This document shows, piece by piece, positions 54,650 through 63,261 of a stretch of DNA of 64,000 bases. Each line of letters begins with the position of its first letter. Position 1 is the first letter of the stretch. The position numbers were made by a program, and so were the translations under genes. This DNA is from Pseudarcicella hirudinis (GTDB taxonomy: Bacteria > Bacteroidota > Bacteroidia > Cytophagales > Spirosomataceae): positions 1-64,000 of the forward strand of contig NZ_FOXH01000015.1 of the NCBI RefSeq assembly GCF_900115665.1, written 5' to 3'. The notes under the pieces are model-generated. The model worked only from the letters and a program-made list of their open reading frames with translations, was not told the origin of the DNA and searched no databases.

Positions 54650-54680
54650 AGCGTTCACGTCAGGAAATAGCATGAACGCT
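54650..54680. terminator. Possible terminator between convergent genes
   Basis: AGCGTTCA (54650-54657) and TGAACGCT (54673-54680) form an 8-bp stem with a 15-base loop; the tail GTATATTTATTTT is only moderately T-rich. Confidence 0.45.
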
Positions 54681-54686
54681 GTATAT

Positions 54687-55016
54687 TTATTTTACAAAAT
54701 CTTCTCTCATGGGTGTAAAAACATCTACTAAAACACCCTTTTCAAGACATACGGCTCCATGAACAAGATGTGGTGGAATATGATAAACATCTCCCTGATT
54801 TAATACCTGTTTCTCTTCCCCGATTTCTATTTCGAAAGAACCGCTTTCTACATAGCTCATCTGAGTATGATAGTGACTGTGTAAAGTACCAACTCCTCCT
54901 TTTTCAAAGGCTACTTTTACCATCATTAAATTGGCATCAAATGCCAGAATTTTACGGCTTAACCCTCCTCCCAGTTCTTCCCAGGCAATGTCCTGATCTT
55001 TGATATAAACTTTCAT
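54687..55016 (-). CDS. Small cupin protein
   Basis: The 109-residue product is a single cupin barrel: GTLHSHYHTQMSYVESGSFEI holds cupin motif 1, with its metal-binding His and the following Glu, and GDVYHIPPHLVHGAVC holds motif 2 with the last His. Start at 55016 was chosen over 55061 because the 15-residue extension is unlike cupins and lies upstream of a clean ATG. Function is unknown; single-domain cupins often bind metals or sense small molecules. A terminator is shared with the convergent reductase. Confidence 0.83.
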   Translation of the reverse strand: MKVYIKDQDIAWEELGGGLSRKILAFDANLMMVKVAFEKGGVGTLHSHYHTQMSYVESGSFEIEIGEEKQVLNQGDVYHIPPHLVHGAVCLEKGVLVDVFTPMREDFVK

Positions 55017-55227
55017 GTTTTCTTTTGATGACTTATTTAAAGAATTGGTGAAAATGAGCAATTCTGTATCTCAGCTTTTGCAATGAGCCTGAAATAGAAC
55101 GGGCAAGTTTAACGATATGAATCAGAATAATCTATGATCTGAGTTTAATTTTTTAACGTAAACGTTTTCGGAAACAGGAAACCGATATCATTCCCCTGGA
55201 TATTGTTTGAAACAGGATATAATTAAA

Positions 55228-55267
55228 CCAAAACAGCCGGACTTGCTAACAAGTCCGGCTGTTTTGG
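55228..55267. terminator. Bidirectional terminator after the subtilase gene
   Basis: CCAAAACAGCCGGACTTG and CAAGTCCGGCTGTTTTGG form a perfect 18-bp stem with a CTAA loop, just behind the end of the subtilase gene on the minus strand; it may also insulate the cupin gene. Confidence 0.9.
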
Positions 55268-55289
55268 TAATCTAAAATATGATGAATAA

Positions 55290-58200
55290 TTATTGTTTTA
55301 CAAAAGGGATAACTTTTACATTATTCTCTGAAACAATTCTAACGACAAAGGTTCCTGAATTTAATTTTGAAACATCAAATTCTGCCTCATAAGCCTGATT
55401 TTTGGCAACTAATTTCTGGGAGGCAATCGGTGCTCCGCTTAATGAATAAATTGTTGCCAGTCCGTTCTTCAAAGGGCTTTGTGAATCACATTTCACGGTT
55501 ATTGAATTTTGTGTTGGATTCGGGAAAACACGAAGGTCGCCTTTGACAATCTCCTCTTCAGTAGCTGTAATTGTTACCGGGAATGGATCAGAAATGGCGG
55601 TACAGCCATTAACATCTGAAATCTGAACCTTATAGTTCCCTGATGCTATTGGAAGGTAGGTGAGTTGGTTGGCACCCGGAATAGGAGTATTTTCTAAAAA
55701 CCATTGAGGATTTGAACCGGATTGCGTACTTAACAGAGACCCGCTGAAGAAAACCAGGGGTTGTAAAGGACTCAATAAAGTAACTACTACCGGCTGGGAA
55801 GTTGTGGAGCATAAACCGCTATCCTTTACAAGAACACTAAAACTTCCGCCAGTTTTTACCTGATATGTCGCATTGGTTGCACCACTGATACTGGTCCCGT
55901 TCTGTAGCCACTGATAAGTTGCGGCTGTGCTGCTCGAAGTGGCTGTAAGGTTTACGCTTTGTCCGTCGCAAACTTTGACATTTCCATTAGGAGAAATGCT
56001 CACCGTTGGAGCGGCGCCTTGTGTTATTACTACCTCTGCTCTCGGGCTGGGACAGCCATAAGATTTGAGTTTCATGTCGTAGAAATAATAATAACCTGAT
56101 TTTACAACTGATCCGCTTGAATTGGATTCTGAAATAGAAACAATATTCGCTAATGTGAAAGGATAACCAATGTTATCTACAGCTGCTGAAGGATTAGCAA
56201 GTGTACGGTTACTCCGGTAAATCGTAGCACCGTTTTTACACTCCTGACTAATCATATATTGCCCCGGAGAAGGAATAACAAGATTCAGTGGAATTACTAC
56301 TCCCTGATCGGTCGGGTCATCAATTAGCTGACTGCTGACTTTGGTCTGGTTAGCAGTTGTTCTTGTTGCCTTAACATCTACTGTGATTGAACTTACTATC
56401 GCCTGATCCGAAACTCTTGTCACGGTAAAAGTTATTTTACCCGGAGTTCCCACATAAATTCTTGCACTTTCCAGTACTAAAGGAATTTCCGTTTTAAAGA
56501 CAGGGGAAGGGCCAAATGCTTCATAATAAGTACCGCCTCCAAAGGCATATTTATCTTTAGGACCGAAGTTTCCGGAGAAATCATTTACTGAAACGTAATA
56601 TTTCTCACCGATAGCCTTTTTAGGAGCAGTAGCAGAAAGCCCGGTTGCCACGATATTGCCAGCTTTTAAGGCGTCGTACCAAATCGGGGTAGAGCTTGCC
56701 GCAGAGGCAGTTAAATTAACAACAGCGCCATCTCCGCAGATAACAGCCAGTGCTGCCGGAGGAACAGGATTATTAACTGATCTTACAAACGTTTTGGTAT
56801 TATTGGTCGGATCCTGATCTATCAGTAAGCCTGTACTTACTTCAAATGAATAGTTTACTCCGGCTACAGGGTTGAAAGTACCTGCCAGGGTAAATGATTT
56901 TTCAGCAAGAGAAACCAGTGAGTCATTGAAAGTACCGGAAACCGTGGTAACAAGTCCGTTAGGGTCAGAAACTTTAACCGTTACCGGAATATTGGTTTGG
57001 GTATTTAATCCAAAGTTCTTCAAGGTAACTGAAATATTGGTTTGAGTTGTTCCTGAACAGAAAACGGCATTTTCAGGAGAGGTGAGGTTGGTAACCCCGA
57101 CATCGTCTGCCGGGCGGGTTATAATAATGCTGTATTCTTCCGTTTCTCCTTTCGCATAAGTGCCGCAGGCTGTAAACTGTGCATTTGAAGGATTTTCCTG
57201 ACAAATTACCCGCATTAGAGAGCTGTTACCAACAACTAACCCTGCCGGGGCCGTTATAACCGTGGAGAATTTACCGGTTCCGCTGATGGTATTTGAAGTA
57301 GCTGCATTTTCGTTGGCATCATCAAAATCACCGTCGGAATTCCAGTCGATAAACACTTTAACAATTTTATCGGAGTTTCCTGTTAAAGTAATATCAAGCG
57401 GGATTTTTTGACCAATTGAAACAGAAGCCCGTAAATCAGTAAAGTCAGATTTAGCAGTAGAAGTATTATTGATATTTCCAAAAGAGAAACTTTGGATAGC
57501 TCCGCTTTTTTCGGTTGGAGTAGAAGAGCAATAAGCAGTACCTCCGATGCCGCTGATTACCAGTGCATAGTTCTGAGGAATAGGATTGCCTAGCGTCCCG
57601 CTTGTAGTAGTTTCTCTCTTTAAGGTTCCCTTATGATTAATTGAAATGGTATAAGTTCTTCCTGCAACAGCATTCGGGATGTAAATCTGTTCAATATTGT
57701 CACGAATATTATCACCTTTTGTTGCATTATCAGCTGGCTTATCAGGATTTAAAACCCAGGGCTGAAAGGTAGTTGTTCCGTCAGAAACACGAATGTCAAG
57801 GTCATTAACAAGCTTTGGCGTCCGGTTGTTTAAATTGGCAGCTGTAGCAGTAGTAATAGCCGCTTCCGGATCGGTCCAGGAAATGGTTGCGATCAAAGGG
57901 CCTTTTCCTGAAGCGACAACCTGTTGAGTGTAAGTCGCACCATTTTCCAGTACTCTTTCTGTAAGTGAATGTGCTTTGGAGTCATTTATCATGACTTTTG
58001 CTGCTTTTTCAACATCTAATAGCCCCCATCCGTAGATATAATCAGGTCCTGGATTTCCGGCATCGAAAGCCGTATGCAAAATGAGACCTTTCAGGGTGGC
58101 AGAACGCATAAACAGGTTTCCGTTCTGTTTGGCATATAATTCCTGTAGCAGAAGAATACTTCCGGCCACCTGAGGTGAAGACATTGAAGTTCCGCTGAGG

Positions 58201-59303
58201 ACTCCGTAACTTGTATTTGAGGTATTAGTTGTTGAGAATATATTAACCCCAACCCCAACAATATCAGGTTTAATTCTTCCGTCATCTGTTGGCCCGAAAC
58301 TGCTGAAGTCAGAAATACTGATGTCCGAAGATTGTCCGGGAGCCTGAAGAAGAGGGTTTACAGCTCCGACTGTAAGGATGTTTTTAGCTGTTCCTGTGGT
58401 TGAAATGATATCATACCCGTTATTTTTACTTCTGACTACTCTGCTGGTATCATTTGAAGTTCCCAGATAATACAATTGACCATCTCCGGGGCCGGTTTCT
58501 CCTCTATTATTTCCGGCAGACTTTACAATCAGGTAGTAAGGTGCATTGTATGCGATTTTGTCCCAGGTTTGAGTGTTACTATCATAAAACCCGAATTTAT
58601 AATCTTCGAAAACGCTTATTTTATCATTTCCCCACCATTGCCAGCGGTTATTTACATCATCATAGGCCCAGCCTGCATTGAAACCATAGGAGTGATTGGA
58701 TATCAGCAGATTGGAAGCTGCCGTCGCCATTTCAGCATTATCGTTTGCAAAATCCCAGGCTTTCAGATTTGCTCCGAATGCCATTCCTTTTGCCTGCGAA
58801 TTGATGCCTGAAGCGATTAACGTTCCTGCTACGTGAGAGGAGTGCAGGGAAGTAGTTGTAACACCATCCTGCTGACTTACTCTTCCTCCGAATTCCTGAT
58901 GGGTGGCTAATACAGCTGCTTCGTCCCATTCTCCCAATCTCCCTGATAAAACAGCACTGCTTCCATTTAAATTTAATCCTAAACTACCGTTATTGTACAG
59001 ACTCGTGGTTTTGGTTGCTCCTGCTGCCAGGGCATTACTTTCAGGTGAAATGTAGAGTAGTTCTCCCGTTTCTGAAATACTGTGTAACTGAAAGCTTCTT
59101 CCCTTAAGCATTCCGGAGAGAGGCCTTCCAAGTTTTTTGGCAAGATCCAGTGCTTTCTGATAGTTTTGATCCTGTAGTTTCCCTATATCACCTGAAACCT
59201 TTTTGAGTTGCAGCTGAGTCTGAGAATTGTATAATTGCTGGGCATTGACACTGATTGTGCCAAATAAAGTAAGGAAGATTAATACGGAACAATAGCGATT
59301 CAT
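55290..59303 (-). CDS. Secreted S8 subtilase with GEVED and T9SS sorting domain
   Basis: The 1337-residue product has a signal peptide (end about residue 22). The subtilase triad is Asp127 in GEWDEAAV, His154 in SLHSSHVAGT and Ser373 in LSGTSMSSP, with Asn265 in the oxyanion region. Next come a GEVED domain (about 590-740, with FIDWNSDGDFDD and ETEEYSI), Ig-like and CARDB-like repeats, then a type IX (Por) sorting domain at the C-terminus (VFPNPTQNSITVKC, then SGTFVVRIV). It is exported by T9SS, cell-attached or free. The Asp motif WDEAAV replaces the usual WDGG. Substrate unknown. Confidence 0.92.
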   Translation of the reverse strand: MNRYCSVLIFLTLFGTISVNAQQLYNSQTQLQLKKVSGDIGKLQDQNYQKALDLAKKLGRPLSGMLKGRSFQLHSISETGELLYISPESNALAAGATKTTSLYNNGSLGLNLNGSSAVLSGRLGEWDEAAVLATHQEFGGRVSQQDGVTTTSLHSSHVAGTLIASGINSQAKGMAFGANLKAWDFANDNAEMATAASNLLISNHSYGFNAGWAYDDVNNRWQWWGNDKISVFEDYKFGFYDSNTQTWDKIAYNAPYYLIVKSAGNNRGETGPGDGQLYYLGTSNDTSRVVRSKNNGYDIISTTGTAKNILTVGAVNPLLQAPGQSSDISISDFSSFGPTDDGRIKPDIVGVGVNIFSTTNTSNTSYGVLSGTSMSSPQVAGSILLLQELYAKQNGNLFMRSATLKGLILHTAFDAGNPGPDYIYGWGLLDVEKAAKVMINDSKAHSLTERVLENGATYTQQVVASGKGPLIATISWTDPEAAITTATAANLNNRTPKLVNDLDIRVSDGTTTFQPWVLNPDKPADNATKGDNIRDNIEQIYIPNAVAGRTYTISINHKGTLKRETTTSGTLGNPIPQNYALVISGIGGTAYCSSTPTEKSGAIQSFSFGNINNTSTAKSDFTDLRASVSIGQKIPLDITLTGNSDKIVKVFIDWNSDGDFDDANENAATSNTISGTGKFSTVITAPAGLVVGNSSLMRVICQENPSNAQFTACGTYAKGETEEYSIIITRPADDVGVTNLTSPENAVFCSGTTQTNISVTLKNFGLNTQTNIPVTVKVSDPNGLVTTVSGTFNDSLVSLAEKSFTLAGTFNPVAGVNYSFEVSTGLLIDQDPTNNTKTFVRSVNNPVPPAALAVICGDGAVVNLTASAASSTPIWYDALKAGNIVATGLSATAPKKAIGEKYYVSVNDFSGNFGPKDKYAFGGGTYYEAFGPSPVFKTEIPLVLESARIYVGTPGKITFTVTRVSDQAIVSSITVDVKATRTTANQTKVSSQLIDDPTDQGVVIPLNLVIPSPGQYMISQECKNGATIYRSNRTLANPSAAVDNIGYPFTLANIVSISESNSSGSVVKSGYYYFYDMKLKSYGCPSPRAEVVITQGAAPTVSISPNGNVKVCDGQSVNLTATSSSTAATYQWLQNGTSISGATNATYQVKTGGSFSVLVKDSGLCSTTSQPVVVTLLSPLQPLVFFSGSLLSTQSGSNPQWFLENTPIPGANQLTYLPIASGNYKVQISDVNGCTAISDPFPVTITATEEEIVKGDLRVFPNPTQNSITVKCDSQSPLKNGLATIYSLSGAPIASQKLVAKNQAYEAEFDVSKLNSGTFVVRIVSENNVKVIPFVKQ

Positions 59304-59415
59304 AGTAGTTAAGCTGGTGATTGTAATTCCCGATCCATTTTCGAGGAAATAGAGGAAATAAATGGATATTTTGGTTTAAAAAATAAAATGTAGAGATGAG
59401 ACAACACTATAAACG

Positions 59416-59455
59416 AAAAACGCTCGGAAGTTATTTAATTCTTCCGAGCGTTTTT
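59416..59455 (-). terminator. Terminator of the PhoB-type regulator gene
   Basis: AAAAACGCTCGGAAG and CTTCCGAGCGTTTTT form a perfect 15-bp stem with a 10-base loop, just behind the regulator stop on the minus strand. Confidence 0.9.
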
Positions 59456-59469
59456 CATATTTCTGCAAA

Positions 59470-60168
59470 TTAATTTTCCTCAATGGAAAACATGTAACCT
59501 ACACCTTTTAAGGTTTTTATATAATATTCAGGAATTTTCTCTCTCAATTTCCTGATATGAACATCTACTGTACGTTCAACAACATAAACATCTGCTCCCC
59601 ATACCTTTTCCAATAACTCATCTCTGTTGAATACTTTATTGGGATTTCTGGCTAAAAAAGATAATAATTCAAACTCTTTTTTAGGTAAAACCAACTGCTG
59701 GCCACCATTTTGTACTGAATAATTGGTTCTGTTTATTACCAGAGAACCAATTTCAATCTTCTCATCCGGCTCGTTTTGCTGGGAGTCACGACGGAAAAGA
59801 GCTTTGATACGACTCATTAATGCCCGTGGTTTGATCGGCTTAATGATATAGTCGTCAGCACCTACTTCAAATGCAGCAATTTCAGAGTATTCTTCCGCAC
59901 GTGCTGTCAGGAAAAGGATATATGAATTTTTCAAATCCGATAAGTCCCGAAGTTGTCTGGCTGTTTCAATACCATCCATGTGAGGCATCATTACATCTAG
60001 CAAGACTAACTCAGGCTTAAAAGTTTTGGCAATTTCCAATGCCTTACGTCCATCTGGAGCGGATGCGACTTCGTAGCCTTCTTTTGCGAGGTTGTATTCC
60101 AGCAGTTCGATGATATCCGGATCGTCATCAACTACTAGAATTTTGGGAGTTTGAAGATTTACACTCAT
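59470..60168 (-). CDS. OmpR/PhoB-type response regulator
   Basis: The 232-residue protein has a receiver domain with the phosphoacceptor Asp58 (LLDVMMPHMDG), the acidic DDDP at 14-17 and the switch residues of the fold (FLTARAEE, KPIKPRAL). An OmpR-type winged-helix DNA-binding domain follows (LVLPKKEFELLSFLARN, then VERTVDVHIRKLREK). No histidine kinase gene is beside it, so its partner lies elsewhere. An ATG at 60225 gives a 19-residue longer product; I favour the ATG at 60168, because it opens directly with the receiver-type sequence. Confidence 0.9.
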   Translation of the reverse strand: MSVNLQTPKILVVDDDPDIIELLEYNLAKEGYEVASAPDGRKALEIAKTFKPELVLLDVMMPHMDGIETARQLRDLSDLKNSYILFLTARAEEYSEIAAFEVGADDYIIKPIKPRALMSRIKALFRRDSQQNEPDEKIEIGSLVINRTNYSVQNGGQQLVLPKKEFELLSFLARNPNKVFNRDELLEKVWGADVYVVERTVDVHIRKLREKIPEYYIKTLKGVGYMFSIEEN

Positions 60169-60316
60169 AAAAGGTTTTTTGCTTGGTGTAAAGTGTGTTA
60201 ACGAATTTTGAATAGCTGTTCTCATTGTCTTTTAACTGTTATACCAAGTGCAAGTTTTCGACACAAAATTAATTAAGACAATGTTACGGAATTGTTAAGA
60301 TTTCCTTTCCGGCATA

Positions 60317-61171
60317 TTAAGGAGCCGCTCTTTGCCCGATCAGATAAATACTTCCCTGTTCATTGGTTAAGAGTAAACGATCATTATCAAGAAAAACGAT
60401 TGCTTCTGTTTGTTTTCTTTTAGTTTTCAAACAAAAAATTGGATTTGAGAAGTTTATTTGTCCTTCATTGATTCCGAAAATAAATAACTTCCCGTAAGTC
60501 AGCACGGCAAATTTTTTTTCATCCGGACTGATATCTGCACCCGTAACCATGGTTTTCAGGTAGATTTTGGCTTTAAGTCTGGCGGAATATGTCCCTTCGG
60601 CTGCCGGAACAACATAAAGCTTAACCTGTTTATCCCCTCGGTTTTTAGAAAAAAGATACAGGCTGTCCTGATGATAAAACATCGCCTCGCAATCAAAATT
60701 ACGTTCTTTGTCAGGAGGAGGAAATGCTTTCTGATCTTCGTAGCTGAATTGAATTGTTTTTACTTTTTCAGGCTCTTTCTCCGGGAGTTTATAGATGATC
60801 AGGTCTTTTCGGTTATTCCGGTTATTCCCAAAATCTCCGATGAATATATTTCCTTGTCTGTCGCCTGCGAGATCTTCCCAGTCAATGTTCCTGGCTTTGG
60901 GAATACTTAGGGTACTGATATAATTTCCGGTAGAATCTACCTCATAAAGCTCTGCTTTTCCTCCGCTGTCGTTATGTGACCAAAATGTTTGTTTTCCTGT
61001 CAATTTTGCTAAACCTGAACTTTCATTTACAATTCGGTCCATTTTCCCGATTTGGCTAATTTTATAGAATTTCTTACCTTTCCTGAAACCGGATTGATTG
61101 ATTTCTGATTGACAATTGCAAGTGGCAGTTTTCAGGTAAAATAACCACATGAGTACTTTCATTTTTAGCAT
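60317..61171 (-). CDS. Secreted beta-propeller-like protein
   Basis: The 284-residue product has an N-terminal hydrophobic signal (about residues 4-20). The mature part contains repeated blades with NESSGLAKLTGKQTFWSHND, NIDWEDLAGDRQGNIFIGDFG and ADISPDEKKFAVLTYG, a pattern seen in SdiA-regulated and esterase-like propellers. It probably folds as a propeller in the periplasm and may be an enzyme or binding protein. No catalytic set is certain. It lies about 90 bases upstream of the PhoB-type gene on the same strand but has its own transcription, as far as can be seen. Confidence 0.72.
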   Translation of the reverse strand: MLKMKVLMWLFYLKTATCNCQSEINQSGFRKGKKFYKISQIGKMDRIVNESSGLAKLTGKQTFWSHNDSGGKAELYEVDSTGNYISTLSIPKARNIDWEDLAGDRQGNIFIGDFGNNRNNRKDLIIYKLPEKEPEKVKTIQFSYEDQKAFPPPDKERNFDCEAMFYHQDSLYLFSKNRGDKQVKLYVVPAAEGTYSARLKAKIYLKTMVTGADISPDEKKFAVLTYGKLFIFGINEGQINFSNPIFCLKTKRKQTEAIVFLDNDRLLLTNEQGSIYLIGQRAAP

Positions 61172-61216
61172 AAAATAAAATCTGATTCGCCCGAAAGGGT
61201 GGGTTTTCTATTCGCA

Positions 61217-62338
61217 ATGGAGACTAAATTACCTTATTCTGCCAAATTACTGATTTCTTTGCTTTGTGTAAGCATTATTGTGTGGTGGATGTTTGTTTTA
61301 CAGGAAATATTGATACTTCTTTCCTTTTCTGTACTTTTTGCTATGCTGCTTTTTCCTTTGTGTCATTTTTTGGAAAAGTGGTATTTCCCAAGAACCTTAG
61401 CCATATTTGTTTGTCTTCTCATTACGCTGGCGATTGTGGTAGGTCTTGTTTCCCTGGCTTCAATGCAATTAGCCGATTTATCGGATGAATTGCCTGCGTT
61501 TCAAAGAAAAGCGGAGGGTTTAATGAATAATCTTCAAACCTGGGCTGCGAAAAATTTTAATATCAGCCGGAAAAAGCAGGTAACAGAATTTAGAAATCAG
61601 TCACTTAATCTGTTGAAAAACAGTGGGTATATCGTGACTAATTCATTAACTGCAATTGCTAACTCTTTGAGTTCGATGGCGTTAATACCTATCTTTGTTT
61701 TCTTCTTTTTACATTACAGAGACTTCTTCAGAAATTTCTTCTATAAAGTGTTTTTCCGTTCCAAAAAGACTAAAATAGATACAATCCTGCAAAAGATTTA
61801 TACGGTAGTACAAAGTTATCTATTGGGTCTTGTGATGGTAATAATTATTGTAGCGACCCTTAATACAATAGGTTTAATGATTCTTGGGATTGAGTATGCG
61901 ATGTTTTTTGGAACGCTGGCAGCATTTTTACTTTTGATTCCATACATCGGGATAATGATTGGTTCTCTCTTGCCGATTATTATGGCTTTAATAACGAAGG
62001 ATTCTCCGTTGTATGCGGTAGGTGTGGCAGGAGTATTTTTATTTGTACAATTTCTGGAAGGTAACTTCATCACCCCCCATATTGTTGGTTCAAAAGTAAG
62101 CATCAATCCTTTGGCTGCTATGATCGTATTGGTTTTAGGAGGACAATTATGGGGGATTTCCGGCTTGGTACTGGCTTTGCCATTTATTGCAATATTAAAG
62201 GTAGTATTTGACAATATTGAAGCCTTAAAGCCATATGGATATGTATTGGGAGAACCGGAATTTGACAGACCTGTCCGGCCTCAGAAGATTCCGAAGGAAT
62301 CGAAAAAAAATGAGACTTCTGCTGAAGAACAGAAATGA
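61217..62338 (+). CDS. AI-2E family transporter (PerM-like)
   Basis: The 373-residue polytopic protein has about eight hydrophobic segments: two near the start, one around residue 60, and a cluster in the second half including GLVMVIIIVATLNTIGLMILG and LLIPYIGIMIGSLLP. That order, with the FITPHIVGSKVSINPL segment, is the AI-2E (PF01594) family. Members export AI-2 or, in others, act as Na+/H+-type or other permeases; the substrate is not established. Start at 61217 (METKLPYS) was chosen over a GTG at 61199. It converges with the LytTR gene. Confidence 0.88.
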   Translation: METKLPYSAKLLISLLCVSIIVWWMFVLQEILILLSFSVLFAMLLFPLCHFLEKWYFPRTLAIFVCLLITLAIVVGLVSLASMQLADLSDELPAFQRKAEGLMNNLQTWAAKNFNISRKKQVTEFRNQSLNLLKNSGYIVTNSLTAIANSLSSMALIPIFVFFFLHYRDFFRNFFYKVFFRSKKTKIDTILQKIYTVVQSYLLGLVMVIIIVATLNTIGLMILGIEYAMFFGTLAAFLLLIPYIGIMIGSLLPIIMALITKDSPLYAVGVAGVFLFVQFLEGNFITPHIVGSKVSINPLAAMIVLVLGGQLWGISGLVLALPFIAILKVVFDNIEALKPYGYVLGEPEFDRPVRPQKIPKESKKNETSAEEQK

Positions 62339-62358
62339 TGTCAGAATATCTGACAGAT

Positions 62359-62403
62359 AAAAAGATGAATAGTCTGCTCAAAGCGCACTATTCATCTTTT
62401 TTA
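62359..62403. terminator. Bidirectional terminator
   Basis: AAAAAGATGAATAGT (62359-62373) and ACTATTCATCTTTTT (62387-62401) form a perfect 15-bp stem with a 13-base loop between the convergent transporter and LytTR genes, with T-runs on either strand. Confidence 0.9.
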
Positions 62404-62456
62404 TTAGGAATTATGCAGTAAAATAATGCACAAAACGGACTGTAAAAAGTTCTTTT

Positions 62457-63194
62457 CTATAAGCTTAATAATTCTTTAAAGCGAATGGCCTGACGACGGG
62501 AAATCTCAATTTTTTCTCCGCTTCCTCTTAATGTAACCTGTAATCCTCCGGAAAACCAGGGTTCAATTTTATCAATGAATTGTAAATTGATAATGTGCTT
62601 TCTGTTTGCCCGGAAAAATACTTTAGAGTCAAGGCGCTCTTCCAGGGCATTCAATGATTTCAGCACCAATGGTTTTTGGTCATCGAAGTATAATCGCACA
62701 TAATTGCCCATTGATTCAAACAATCTTACCTTACCAAGTCTGACAAACCAGCATTTTTCGCCATCTTTTACAAAAACCTGGTCATTGTCTCCCAATACTT
62801 TTACCCCTTCTTTGGCAGTATCTGTACGCTCTTGCTGATGTTGAATTTCTTCTTCAACCTTTTGAACGGCTTCGCTCAGTCTGTGAAGTTCAATGGGTTT
62901 CAGTAAATAGTCAAGGGCATTAAATTCAAATGCTTTAATGGCATATTCATCGTATGCAGTGGTGAAAATTACTTCCGGAACATACCCTTCCAGTTCAGAA
63001 AGTAAGTCAAAGCCGGTTTTGCCCGGCATTTGTATATCGAGAAACAGCAGATCCGGATGCAATTCATCGATTAACTGTATTGCCTCATCGGCATTTGCAG
63101 CCTCTCCGACGATATTAATTTTAGGAAAATTCTCTAATAATCTTTTTAGTTCGTTTCTGGCCAGACGTTCATCGTCAACAATTATAGCTTTCAT
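62457..63194 (-). CDS. LytTR-family response regulator
   Basis: The 245-residue protein joins a receiver domain with Asp53 (LFLDIQMPGKTGFDLL) and a LytTR DNA-binding domain in the last 100 residues (KDGEKCWFVRLGKVRLFESMGNYVRLYF, then FFRANRKHIINLQFIDKIEPWF, in key residues). It lies 67 bases behind the LytS-type kinase and forms a two-component pair with it. Targets are unknown; in Bacteroidota such pairs often control surface or exopolysaccharide genes. Confidence 0.93.
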   Translation of the reverse strand: MKAIIVDDERLARNELKRLLENFPKINIVGEAANADEAIQLIDELHPDLLFLDIQMPGKTGFDLLSELEGYVPEVIFTTAYDEYAIKAFEFNALDYLLKPIELHRLSEAVQKVEEEIQHQQERTDTAKEGVKVLGDNDQVFVKDGEKCWFVRLGKVRLFESMGNYVRLYFDDQKPLVLKSLNALEERLDSKVFFRANRKHIINLQFIDKIEPWFSGGLQVTLRGSGEKIEISRRQAIRFKELLSL

Positions 63195-63261
63195 TTTTTA
63201 AGTTGAGGTTTGGGCTTTCAAAGAGATCCGGAAGGAGATTATTCCTTCGGCTCTTGTCAGG

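Noticed and set aside
58476-58811. 111-residue frame antisense to the subtilase gene
   Set aside because: It mirrors the catalytic domain gene with no independent evidence.
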